DNA of 7,156 bases from an uncultured Bacilli bacterium (GCA_934098435.1 CAKOOV010000022.1:1-7156); one strand, 5' to 3'; positions 1 through 5,149 are shown, counted from the first letter of the stretch. The notes: generated from the sequence alone by a model not told the origin. A program made the numbers and translations.

Positions 1-17
1 TCAATGTTTAATTCCAT
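1..17 (-). CDS. 5' end of a leftward gene leaving the window (partial)
   Basis: Only the first five codons plus two bases are inside the window, reading M-E-L-N-I from an ATG at 17. The start is supported by a GAAAGGA ribosome binding site (positions 26-32) eight bases upstream and by a consensus promoter further upstream (44-72). Too little is visible to guess a product. It is divergent from the darT operon, so the shared 158-bp intergenic region may couple their regulation, which is inference only. Confidence 0.55.
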
Positions 18-43
18 GGTATTTTTCCTTTCTAGATGCTTAT

Positions 44-72
44 ATTATATAGAAAGATGCAAATTATGTCAA
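44..72 (-). promoter_or_regulatory. Consensus SigA-type promoter for the leftward gene
   Basis: On the minus strand TTGACA (67-72), a 17-base spacer and TATAAT (44-49) give a perfect match to the vegetative promoter consensus. A GAAAGGA ribosome binding site and an ATG follow at the right distance. The leftward gene is therefore probably strongly expressed unless repressed. Confidence 0.8.
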
Positions 73-123
73 ATAAATTTTATCTGCAGTATTTTACGTT
101 TATAACTATTTTCTTTAGTTAAT

Positions 124-152
124 TTTACAAAGTTTAATATTTATGTTATAAT
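124..152 (+). promoter_or_regulatory. Promoter of the darT-NADAR operon
   Basis: TTTACA (124-129), a 17-base spacer and TATAAT (147-152), with a TG one base upstream of the -10, make a strong SigA-type promoter. Transcription would start near 159, giving a very short leader before the AAGGGGG ribosome binding site (164-170). No clear operator dyad was found around it, so autoregulation cannot be argued from the sequence. Confidence 0.8.
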
Positions 153-175
153 ACATAGCCTGTAAGGGGGATATT

Positions 176-985
176 ATGATTAATAATTTTAATTATAACG
201 ATTTAATTGGGAGTACACTTGGTACCCAAACAACTCCAAATTATATTATAGATAATATTATGGAGCTAAAAAATGGATATTATAAATTATTTTTAATAGG
301 AAAAAATAATAATAAGCTTTGGAAAGTTATAAATGTATCTTTTGAAGAACTTATGGCTATATATGATGATTATTTGGTTCGCAAAAAAAGAAGACAAATA
401 TTAAAGGAAAGAAATATTGCTAAGATGGTTCATTTTACTAAAGTTGATAACTTAGAAAGTATATTTGAATATGGTATTCATTCTATTGAGTCACTTAAAT
501 TACTTGGCGTTAATTATTTACCTTCTGATTTATATAGATTAGATGGTAAACTTGATAAAATATCCACTAGTATTAGTTATCCTAACTATAAAATGTTCTA
601 TAGGAAAAGAATGGAAGATACTTCTGTTGACTGGGTTGTTATTACTATTAAACCAAAACTTATTATTGATAAGCTTGATTCTGAATTCTATAGTGATAAT
701 GCCGCTCGTGGAGGTGGTTGTCAGGGACTTGCTCCTACTACTAATGAGGACTTAGAAGGAATGTTTTATACAAGTAATAGGTCTCCATATATTCCTAGCT
801 CTTATACTACTAATCCACAAGCTGAAGTCTTAATCAATAATAATATATCTACTAAATACTTTATGAATGTTGAATCTAATAAAGATATTCCAAAGGTTAA
901 ATCTTTAACTCGAGATGCACATGTTGATTATAATCCAAATTCACAATTATTTGATGCACGTAGTGATTATAGTAGGTGGCGATAA
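176..985 (+). CDS. darT: DarT-family DNA ADP-ribosyltransferase toxin
   Basis: Predicted toxin that uses NAD+ to ADP-ribosylate bases of single-stranded DNA, blocking replication (known for the DarT family). Residues about 84-230 carry the DarT fold: an HFT motif at 86-88 with N92 and the IFEYG turn, RLDGKLDKISTSISYPNYKM (121-140) with an NAD-contacting arginine, DWVVITIKP (152-160), DNAARGG (174-180), and NPQAEVLI (213-220), where E217 is the probable catalytic glutamate. About 80 residues precede this core, which is unusual, since the compact DarT core normally starts close to the N-terminus; a short basic tail follows. The ATG sits five bases after AAGGGGG. The stop lies one base before the next gene, an NADAR-type protein, as in DarT1/NADAR toxin-antitoxin pairs, where the target base is guanine. 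Base specificity here is inferred from the partner. All core motifs look intact, so it is probably active. Confidence 0.88.
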   Translation: MINNFNYNDLIGSTLGTQTTPNYIIDNIMELKNGYYKLFLIGKNNNKLWKVINVSFEELMAIYDDYLVRKKRRQILKERNIAKMVHFTKVDNLESIFEYGIHSIESLKLLGVNYLPSDLYRLDGKLDKISTSISYPNYKMFYRKRMEDTSVDWVVITIKPKLIIDKLDSEFYSDNAARGGGCQGLAPTTNEDLEGMFYTSNRSPYIPSSYTTNPQAEVLINNNISTKYFMNVESNKDIPKVKSLTRDAHVDYNPNSQLFDARSDYSRWR

Positions 986-986
986 G

Positions 987-1586
987 ATGGCTACTAGACC
1001 TATTTATATATCTACAGGAAATATTAATAATCCTTTTGTGGAAGATAATATTAATTTTCAATGGGTTCCTGGATATAGTTATGCTAATAAATGTAGAAGA
1101 AGAAATTCACTAAAAAGTGAAATAGAAAAAAAATATGATATTGAAAAGTGGCTTGAAGTTTCTTCTATTTCTGATAAAGATATTGGTAAAAAACTTAGTG
1201 CTCTTAATCTTATAATTACTTTAACTAATGATAATAAATACTCAGTAGAAACTATATATCAAAATTCTAAAATATATAAAGATAATGCTATTGTAGGATT
1301 TAAATTTCGTAATACTGAATTTGAAAATAATCCTTATGGCATGTACTATGATTATATTTATATGGTTGCTTTATATCAAAATAAAGATTATCATAAGTTA
1401 ATTAAAGATTATTTTTTCTTTACTGATTTATTCTTTAATCCTAATAAATCTTTAAATACACAGGCTAGAGCTATAGCTATATTTAAAACTCTATATGATA
1501 ATGATTATTTAAAATTATTAGAAGATGTAAGTGAATTTAAGAAATATTATAAAGAGAATGTTAAATTAAAAATAAAAAAATACTAA
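987..1586 (+). CDS. NADAR-type ADP-ribosyl hydrolase antitoxin, partner of DarT
   Basis: A 199-residue protein resembling the NADAR domain proteins that sit beside DarT1 and reverse its guanine ADP-ribosylation. Matching family blocks are LEVSS (56-60), GKKLSALNL (67-75, the family's LSAFNL position), VETIYQNSK (87-95, the VExxYQxxK core), YYDYIYMVAL (120-129) and FTDLFFNPNKSLNTQAR (145-161). A longer reading frame begins at 915 inside darT, but the ATG at 987 is preferred: it follows an AGGTGG ribosome binding site (974-979) by seven bases and lies one base after the darT stop, giving tight translational coupling of antitoxin to toxin. The stop codon is inside the left arm of the terminator hairpin. 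The family call is from remembered motifs; the enzymatic role is inferred from family and neighbour. No DarG-type macrodomain protein is nearby. Confidence 0.82.
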   Translation: MATRPIYISTGNINNPFVEDNINFQWVPGYSYANKCRRRNSLKSEIEKKYDIEKWLEVSSISDKDIGKKLSALNLIITLTNDNKYSVETIYQNSKIYKDNAIVGFKFRNTEFENNPYGMYYDYIYMVALYQNKDYHKLIKDYFFFTDLFFNPNKSLNTQARAIAIFKTLYDNDYLKLLEDVSEFKKYYKENVKLKIKKY

Positions 1587-1613
1587 CTGATAATAGTTAG
1601 TATTTTATTTTTT
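1577..1613. terminator. Bidirectional rho-independent terminator between convergent genes
   Basis: A 12-bp stem AAAATACTAACT/AGTTAGTATTTT (1577-1588 with 1595-1606, six-base loop) is followed on the plus strand by ATTTTTT and on the minus strand by a long U-rich tract. It can end both the darT-NADAR operon and the leftward gene that reads in from 2246. The NADAR stop codon (1584-1586) is part of the stem. Confidence 0.85.
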
Positions 1614-1617
1614 ACTT

Positions 1618-1730
1618 TTAAAATAAAGAACGTATTTTTGTTTTTGGTTTATGATTTGTATCAGTAGTTTTTAATTCATTATCTATTGATTTTTCTTTAT
1701 TATTTTCAAAATTTATAGATAGAGATATTT
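1618..1730 (-). pseudogene. Out-of-frame 3' coding segment of the 1713-2246 gene
   Basis: In the -1 frame relative to the upstream gene, an open stretch reads ISLSINFENN... to KPKTKIRSLF and stops at 1618-1620, just before the shared terminator. The composition is coding-like (Lys/Asn/Glu-rich, charged C-terminus), and the position between gene and terminator is where the natural 3' end would be expected. The join falls at a run of five A (T at 1728-1732 on the plus strand). One extra A, or a -1 ribosomal slip on AAA, would give a continuous product of about 209 residues. Mutation, sequencing error and programmed frameshifting cannot be told apart here. Confidence 0.6.
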
Positions 1731-2246
1731 TTCTTTCTTGTTATTTATTACATTATCTTTTAATTCTTCGAATGATTTAGGTCCAGTTACTGATATTTTT
1801 TCTTTTTTTGTGTCTTTAATAAATTTGTCATAATCAATAAATCCTTGGTATCCCATTATTATATCATTAGATATTTCTTTTACTAATTTACCATCTTTAT
1901 AAGCCTCTACTGATTCTGTATAATAACGAACTTTATTGTTTAAGCATTTTGATGTAGGTAATATTTCATTGTTTTCTCCAAGAGTATTCTTACCGTAAAT
2001 AACTCCAAATCTGAATATAAAATTCAATTCATCAAAATCAATATATGTTAATGACATAGCTTTAGTTCCATCTTTTAAGAAGTTATCTATACCACTACAA
2101 AAATGATTTAAACTATCATTTGTAGATGAAAGAACAAATTCTCCATTATCCTTTGAAGTAGTACCATCATTATAAAAGTTTATATAATCTGTTCTTAAGG
2201 TATCTTTCATTCTTAGTAAGTCTTCTTTAACACTTTCTACAAACAT
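1713..2246 (-). CDS. Unrecognised 177-residue protein, probably truncated by a frameshift
   Basis: I do not recognise this family. The protein has no signal peptide or membrane segment and looks like a small cytoplasmic alpha/beta protein: a charged helical start (residues 1-20), a central hydrophobic part (AMSLTYIDFDELNFIFRFGV, 63-82) and a lysine-rich end. The frame is open from 2309, but the ATG at 2246 is chosen because AGGGAG (2255-2260) lies eight bases upstream. The first Met at 2309 has no such site and would place the start inside the lysR promoter. It is divergent from the LysR-family gene with 128 bp between, a common arrangement for a LysR regulator and its target. The last residues (KEKYLYL) follow an A-run after which the coding signal continues in another frame for 36 codons, so the natural protein may be about 209 residues. 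Confidence 0.65.
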   Translation of the reverse strand: MFVESVKEDLLRMKDTLRTDYINFYNDGTTSKDNGEFVLSSTNDSLNHFCSGIDNFLKDGTKAMSLTYIDFDELNFIFRFGVIYGKNTLGENNEILPTSKCLNNKVRYYTESVEAYKDGKLVKEISNDIIMGYQGFIDYDKFIKDTKKEKISVTGPKSFEELKDNVINNKKEKYLYL

Positions 2247-2295
2247 TATATTTTCTCCCTTCATTTTTATTTTGTCCAGTGGCCCCTTGACAGTT

Positions 2296-2324
2296 TTGTA
2301 TTTTATCACAAAATGTGTTATAAT
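2296..2324 (+). promoter_or_regulatory. Probable lysR promoter (extended -10)
   Basis: TATAAT (2319-2324) preceded by TGT forms an extended -10, with a weak -35 (TTGTAT, 2296-2301) at 17 bases. The start point would be near 2331, giving a leader of about 45 bases. A good TTGACA at 2287-2292 is badly spaced for this -10 (26 bases) and is probably not its partner. Confidence 0.55.
2301..2323. promoter_or_regulatory. Operator-like imperfect palindrome over the lysR promoter
   Basis: A dyad centred on CACA-AAA-TGTG (2307-2317) extends outward with mismatches to TT...AA at 2301 and 2323. It covers the spacer and most of the -10 of the lysR promoter, where a bound protein would block transcription, and it lies upstream of the divergent gene. 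The binding protein is unknown; the adjacent LysR regulator is one candidate. Confidence 0.4.
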
Positions 2325-2350
2325 TAAAATATATATTTTTTATATGTATT

Positions 2351-2365
2351 ATAACTTTTGGTTAT
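2351..2365. promoter_or_regulatory. LysR-type T-N11-A box (candidate)
   Basis: ATAAC-N5-GTTAT is a 15-bp perfect dyad with the T-N11-A spacing (T2352, A2364) typical of LysR-family sites. It ends one base before the GGAGGG ribosome binding site of the LysR gene, so occupancy could repress the gene itself. Short AT-rich dyads arise by chance in a genome like this. Confidence 0.4.
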
Positions 2366-2374
2366 GGAGGGTTT

Positions 2375-3253
2375 ATGAATACTAATTTAGAATTATATAA
2401 AGTTTTTTGTTGTGTTGCTAAAAATGGAAATATTACGAAGGCCGCTAATGAATTAATAGTTAGTCAACCAGCGGTTAGTAAATCTATCAAGGTTTTAGAA
2501 GAACAGTTAAATACTACTTTATTTACTAGAAATAATAGTGGAGTAACACTTACTACTGCTGGTAAGATCATATATGATAAAGTTAAAGCGGCTATGGATC
2601 TTATTTCATCGGCTGAAGATGATTTAAAAAGTTTTAATAATATGGAACTAGGTTCTATTAATATAGGAGCAGGTAATACTATTATACAGAAATATTTAAT
2701 GTATTATATTAATTTGTTTCATTATAAATATCCTAATATAGAAATTAAAGTTAATACTTTAACTACTCCTGAATTAATTAAACATTGTCAAATGGGATTG
2801 ATTGATATAGTGTTTACACATATTCCAAATACTATTCCTAAAGAATTTGAGGTTTCAAAGATTAAATTACTTCATGATACTTTGGTAGTTAATAAAGATA
2901 GTCAATATTTAAATAGAGTGATAAAAAAAAGTGATTTAAATGAATTACCTTTAATATTACTCCCATATACCGCTAGTGGGAGAAAAGGATTTGATGAGTT
3001 CTGTAGTAATAATGGTATTAATATAAATCCTTTAATGGAAGTTGGTAATGATACTATTATTGAAGAATGTGCTCAAAGTGGTTTAGGTGTTGGTTTAGTT
3101 ACTAGAGAATATGTTAAAGATAAATTAAAAAATAAAGAGTTGTTTGAACTTAATACTGATTTTAATCTTAGCACTAAACATTTGGCATATTTAGTAGACT
3201 CAAATAGAAAAAATAATATTATTATTAATAATTTTATTGATTTACTTAAATAA
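2375..3253 (+). CDS. LysR-family transcriptional regulator
   Basis: A full-length (292-residue) LysR-type regulator. Residues 1-60 are the winged helix-turn-helix, with the family pattern NGNITKAANELIVSQPAVSK (17-36) followed by the LEEQLNTTLFTR linker-helix entry; residues about 92-292 are the periplasmic-binding-protein-like effector domain. GGAGGG (2366-2371) sits only three bases before the ATG, short but acceptable; the N-terminus aligns well with family starts. It is divergent from the unrecognised gene at 1713-2246, which is its most likely target by the usual LysR arrangement, and candidate dyads lie between them. The effector cannot be predicted. It is followed by a hairpin (3273-3304) whose U-tract faces the other strand, so its own terminator is weak. 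Confidence 0.92.
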   Translation: MNTNLELYKVFCCVAKNGNITKAANELIVSQPAVSKSIKVLEEQLNTTLFTRNNSGVTLTTAGKIIYDKVKAAMDLISSAEDDLKSFNNMELGSINIGAGNTIIQKYLMYYINLFHYKYPNIEIKVNTLTTPELIKHCQMGLIDIVFTHIPNTIPKEFEVSKIKLLHDTLVVNKDSQYLNRVIKKSDLNELPLILLPYTASGRKGFDEFCSNNGININPLMEVGNDTIIEECAQSGLGVGLVTREYVKDKLKNKELFELNTDFNLSTKHLAYLVDSNRKNNIIINNFIDLLK

Positions 3254-3266
3254 ATATTTAATGAGT

Positions 3267-3304
3267 GTAAAAAAATTGTTGATGTTTTTATTAGTCAACA
3301 ATTT
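3267..3304 (-). terminator. Minus-strand rho-independent terminator
   Basis: A 10-bp stem (3273-3282 with 3295-3304, AAATTGTTGA/TCAACAATTT, 12-base loop) is followed on the minus strand by a run of T that starts in the stem (3269-3275). The plus-strand side lacks a U-tract. It lies 15 bases beyond the stop of the start-less frame at 3320-3508, which suggests a real minus-strand gene once ended here. It could also slow transcripts leaving lysR. Confidence 0.65.
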
Positions 3305-3319
3305 CTGTATATTAATCAC

Positions 3320-3508
3320 TTATTTATTATTACACTTATTTATAAATTCTTCTTCATGATCTTTTAAATAGTTATAGCTTTCTTTAATAGCAATCACTAT
3401 ATTATTATTTGTATATATGCTTGTTATTTTATCTAATAAGTTTATATTATCTATTTTTATATCACAACTATAATATTTTTGGTATTTTTCTATTGTTTTT
3501 TTAATATA
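3320..3508 (-). pseudogene. Start-less 62-codon coding remnant
   Basis: Between an in-frame TAG at 3509-3511 and a TAA at 3320-3322, the minus strand encodes a plausible charged protein end (YIKKTIEKYQ... through AIKESYNYLKDHEEEFIN to KCNNK). It has no ATG and no ribosome binding site, and neighbouring frames are closed within about 30 bases upstream. A terminator follows directly on the same strand. It is best read as the 3' remnant of a gene whose front half is gone or decayed, perhaps removed when the adjacent RNA unit arrived. No family is recognised. A chance open frame is possible in such AT-rich DNA. Confidence 0.4.
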
Positions 3509-3527
3509 CTAATAGTGCAATAACTAC

Positions 3528-3556
3528 TTAACTTTTAATGATAGTCATAGTATTAT
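3528..3556 (+). promoter_or_regulatory. Promoter for the small structured RNA
   Basis: TTAACT (3528-3533), a 17-base spacer and TATTAT (3551-3556) match the SigA consensus at 4/6 and 5/6. The start would be at about A3563, exactly where the structured segment begins. No ribosome binding site and ATG follow before the terminator. Confidence 0.5.
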
Positions 3557-3562
3557 TGTGTT

Positions 3563-3677
3563 ACCAGAGAGAAATCTCGTCAGATCGATAGTTCAATGTC
3601 GATTTTATTAAATTAAGTGTATGTTAAGTACACCGCTTGAGCTGGGGAGAGACTACTAGATAGTCTCTTTTCTTTTT
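3563..3677 (+). ncRNA. Candidate structured small RNA, class unknown
   Basis: A segment of about 115 nt, visibly richer in G and C than its surroundings, with its own promoter and terminator and no plausible coding frame. Visible helices are an outer CCAG/CTGG pairing (3564-3567 with 3642-3645); a GAAA tetraloop hairpin GAGA-GAAA-TCTC (3567-3578) that competes for one base; a 7-9 bp hairpin AGATCGA/TCGATTT (3582-3605, one G-U pair); GTGTA/TACAC with a seven-base loop (3617-3633); then the terminator (3648-3668). A multi-branch core before a terminator looks like a riboswitch or attenuator, but no gene follows on the plus strand: the next is convergent. I could not match it to T-box, SRP RNA, THF, TPP, purine or other classes I know. 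It may be a free sRNA or an orphaned leader. Confidence 0.5.
3648..3677 (+). terminator. Rho-independent terminator of the small RNA
   Basis: AGAGACTA (3648-3655), loop CTAGA, TAGTCTCT (3661-3668) form a perfect 8-bp stem followed by TTTCTTTTT. The orientation is plus only; the other side is GGGG. Confidence 0.8.
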
Positions 3678-3704
3678 AGTTATCGACAAATATTGTTGAT
3701 AACT
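3678..3704. repeat. 12-bp inverted repeat at the end of the antitoxin gene
   Basis: AGTTATCGACAA (3678-3689) pairs with TTGTTGATAACT (3693-3704) around a three-base loop, with one G-U. It abuts the sRNA terminator on one side and runs into the antitoxin stop codon on the other. Neither strand has a good U-tract after it, so it may serve as an mRNA-end stabiliser or a degenerate terminator for the minus-strand operon. Confidence 0.6.
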
Positions 3705-4680
3705 ATTTTAAATCTATATCAAAAGAATAGTCATAGCTTATTTTTTCACATTTATTAGTATCTATAAAGGCTTTTTCTTTATGAGAATATTCTACTATTT
3801 CTTTAGCATTATAATTTTTAAAATATTTCTTTACCTTATCTAATACTTCTAATTCTTCTTTAGTAAATAAATCTTTATTAAACTTTTTCTTTGATGTTAT
3901 TTCGTAATATTCTTTAGATGAAGTTATTACTGGTTTATAGTCTATTATATCCTCTTGATCTCCATATGATAATATTGTTTCAAAACTATCTGGTACTGGA
4001 CCAAAAGGTAATTTACAATATTCTAGTCCAGTTATTGATTTACAATTTTCTTTATAAAACAAGAAGTCAGCATAAAACATTTCTTTTAATAATTTTGTTT
4101 TTAGTATTGTTTTGTCTGATAGATAAATAATCATATTATATACTTTTTCTTTATTTAATTTAGTATAACCGTTATACTCTGTTGGGCTATGCTTTTCGCT
4201 TAGTAATAATTGCCTTTCATTATTAGCTAAGAATATAGATATCTTATCATTAATTTTATTATATTCTTTATCGGTAAATTGTATTTTGTTAGCTTCAACT
4301 AAATTTGCTATTATTTCTGGATTGGCTATTAAAATTTTTATTAATATTAAATAGCTGTCATTTGGTATAGATACTCCTTTTTCGTAACTTATTAATGTCT
4401 TTTTAGCACAGCCTATTACTTTAGAAAATAATTCTTGTGATAAATTATATTTCTTTCTTAAGGCTATTATTTCTTCTTTTGTTACTCCATATAATTTATT
4501 ATATATTTCTATACCTTTTTCAGAAGCAATATTATCTAGCTTTTCATCATATACTAAATTATTACATTTAGAGCAGAATCTTCTATCTGAATTAAATTTT
4601 ATTTCTTTTCCTTTTATTTGGTAGATATGTTCATGATTCTTAATATAAGTATCAGTACTACCACAATTATCACATCTCAT
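3703..4680 (-). CDS. Zinc-ribbon/HTH antitoxin with C-terminal Panacea (DUF4065) domain
   Basis: Predicted antitoxin and autorepressor of the adjacent MqsR-family toxin. Residues 1-45 form an MqsA/YgiT-type zinc ribbon (C3, C6, C36, C39). Residues about 68-115 are an Xre-type helix-turn-helix (NLSQELFSKVIGCAKKTLIS) of the kind that binds the operon's operator. Residues about 178-305 match the Panacea/DUF4065 (SocA-like) domain, with the LLKEMFYADFLFYKE helix and the Gly-Pro signature LPFGPVPDSF (224-233). Panacea domains are known to neutralise diverse partner toxins. The ATG is placed by GGAGG (4686-4690) five bases upstream; that site overlaps the stop codon the intact toxin frame would use (4690-4692), a sign of translational coupling. 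The gene looks complete at 325 residues. Combining both MqsA-like modules and Panacea explains why an MqsR-type toxin is the partner. Confidence 0.85.
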   Translation of the reverse strand: MRCDNCGSTDTYIKNHEHIYQIKGKEIKFNSDRRFCSKCNNLVYDEKLDNIASEKGIEIYNKLYGVTKEEIIALRKKYNLSQELFSKVIGCAKKTLISYEKGVSIPNDSYLILIKILIANPEIIANLVEANKIQFTDKEYNKINDKISIFLANNERQLLLSEKHSPTEYNGYTKLNKEKVYNMIIYLSDKTILKTKLLKEMFYADFLFYKENCKSITGLEYCKLPFGPVPDSFETILSYGDQEDIIDYKPVITSSKEYYEITSKKKFNKDLFTKEELEVLDKVKKYFKNYNAKEIVEYSHKEKAFIDTNKCEKISYDYSFDIDLK

Positions 4681-4689
4681 AATATCCTC

Positions 4690-4761
4690 CTATTTATAAT
4701 CTAAATGAAATGATAAGCATACCGTCATTTCTTTATTATTATATTCTTCTATCTTTAACTT
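4690..4761 (-). pseudogene. Displaced C-terminal codons of the MqsR-family toxin
   Basis: In the frame shifted relative to 4755-5015, this stretch encodes KLKIEEYNNKEMTVC followed by LSFHLDYK and a TAG at 4690-4692. MqsR-family proteins end in just this way: a YIKL strand, a variable turn, then a hydrophobic strand with SFH. The natural joint is G-I-E-Y-I-K-L-K, restored by removing one AT unit from the TATATAT tract at 4764-4769. The restored toxin would have about 107 residues, close to the 98 of E. coli MqsR. Confidence 0.8.
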
Positions 4762-5015
4762 AATATATACTCTATTCCGTTAATATCTTTTTTAAATATT
4801 AGTGAATTTTCACTTTTTGAATAAAAAGGTTTATAATCTTGAACATAGTTATATGAAGATAATGTTAATATTTCTTGCCATGCTAAACTTTCAGTTATTC
4901 CAATTTCTAACAATTCTTCTAGGTAATCTCTATCTTTTCTATTAGCAAATCTTTTATTTCCTTTAGTTATTAACTTTTTCATTTTTGTTAGTAGTTTGAG
5001 CTGCTCTCCAGTCAT
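4755..5015 (-). CDS. mqsR: MqsR-family mRNA interferase toxin, frameshifted
   Basis: The MqsR family comprises ribosome-independent, sequence-specific mRNA-cleaving toxins. The 86-residue product shows the family start: KMKKLITKGNKRFANRKDRD (11-30), YLEELLEIGITESLAWQEIL (31-50), LSSYNYVQDY (52-61), then the SLIFKKDINGIEYI beta region (71-84). It then stops early (LS, TAA at 4755-4757), because an extra AT in a short TA tract throws it out of frame; the missing conserved YIKLKI...LSFH end lies immediately downstream in another frame. As written the protein lacks its last core strand and is probably inactive. The ATG follows AAGGGGG (5022-5028) by six bases. It is the first gene of the operon with the Panacea antitoxin, and the intact frame would end inside that gene's ribosome binding site. 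Alternatives are sequencing error or slippage-based phase variation. Confidence 0.78.
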   Translation of the reverse strand: MTGEQLKLLTKMKKLITKGNKRFANRKDRDYLEELLEIGITESLAWQEILTLSSYNYVQDYKPFYSKSENSLIFKKDINGIEYILS

Positions 5016-5078
5016 ATAATTCCCCCTTATGTTTATTTTTTTTATTACATACTATATCTTTTCCTCTCTGTATTAAGA

Positions 5079-5092
5079 GTAACATATGTAAC
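5079..5092. promoter_or_regulatory. Operator candidate upstream of mqsR: GTAAC direct repeat
   Basis: GTAAC-ATAT-GTAAC is a pentamer repeated in direct orientation around a palindromic ACATATGT core, followed by AACCT, a half-site known from the E. coli MqsA operator (AACCT-N3/4-AGGTT). It lies in the leader between the predicted start point (about 5106) and the toxin gene. Binding by the antitoxin's helix-turn-helix is inference. Confidence 0.35.
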
Positions 5093-5112
5093 CTATTTTT
5101 GTCAATGTATAA

Positions 5113-5140
5113 ATTATAATTTTATATATTTTTTTATCAA
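5113..5140 (-). promoter_or_regulatory. Promoter of the mqsR-antitoxin operon
   Basis: On the minus strand TTGATA (5135-5140), a 16-base spacer and TATAAT (5113-5118) give a near-consensus SigA promoter. The start would be near 5106 and the leader about 90 nt. A second TTGACA (5100-5105) lies just downstream but has only poor -10 matches (TTACTC/TACTCT), so it is a weaker alternative. Confidence 0.6.
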
Positions 5141-5149
5141 CAAAATACG

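Noticed and set aside
543..755. 70-codon plus-strand frame inside darT
   Set aside because: It lies fully within the DarT catalytic core in another frame, is a low-complexity leucine/isoleucine-rich shadow, and has no ribosome binding site.
915..986. Upstream start for the NADAR gene, inside darT
   Set aside because: The ATG at 987 has an AGGTGG site at good distance and matches the family N-terminus; the 24 extra residues are the shadow of the darT end.
2247..2309. Longer start at 2309 for the leftward unknown gene
   Set aside because: It has no ribosome binding site and would place coding sequence across the divergent promoter region; the ATG at 2246 follows AGGGAG correctly.
3563..3677. 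T-box or known metabolite riboswitch in the structured RNA
   Set aside because: The conserved T-box sequence and the conserved cores I know for TPP, THF, purine, SAM and c-di-GMP classes are not visible, and no gene follows on that strand.
3918..4130. 70-codon plus-strand frame opposite the antitoxin gene
   Set aside because: It is antisense to the Panacea domain coding region, is hydrophobic low-complexity, and has no translation signals.
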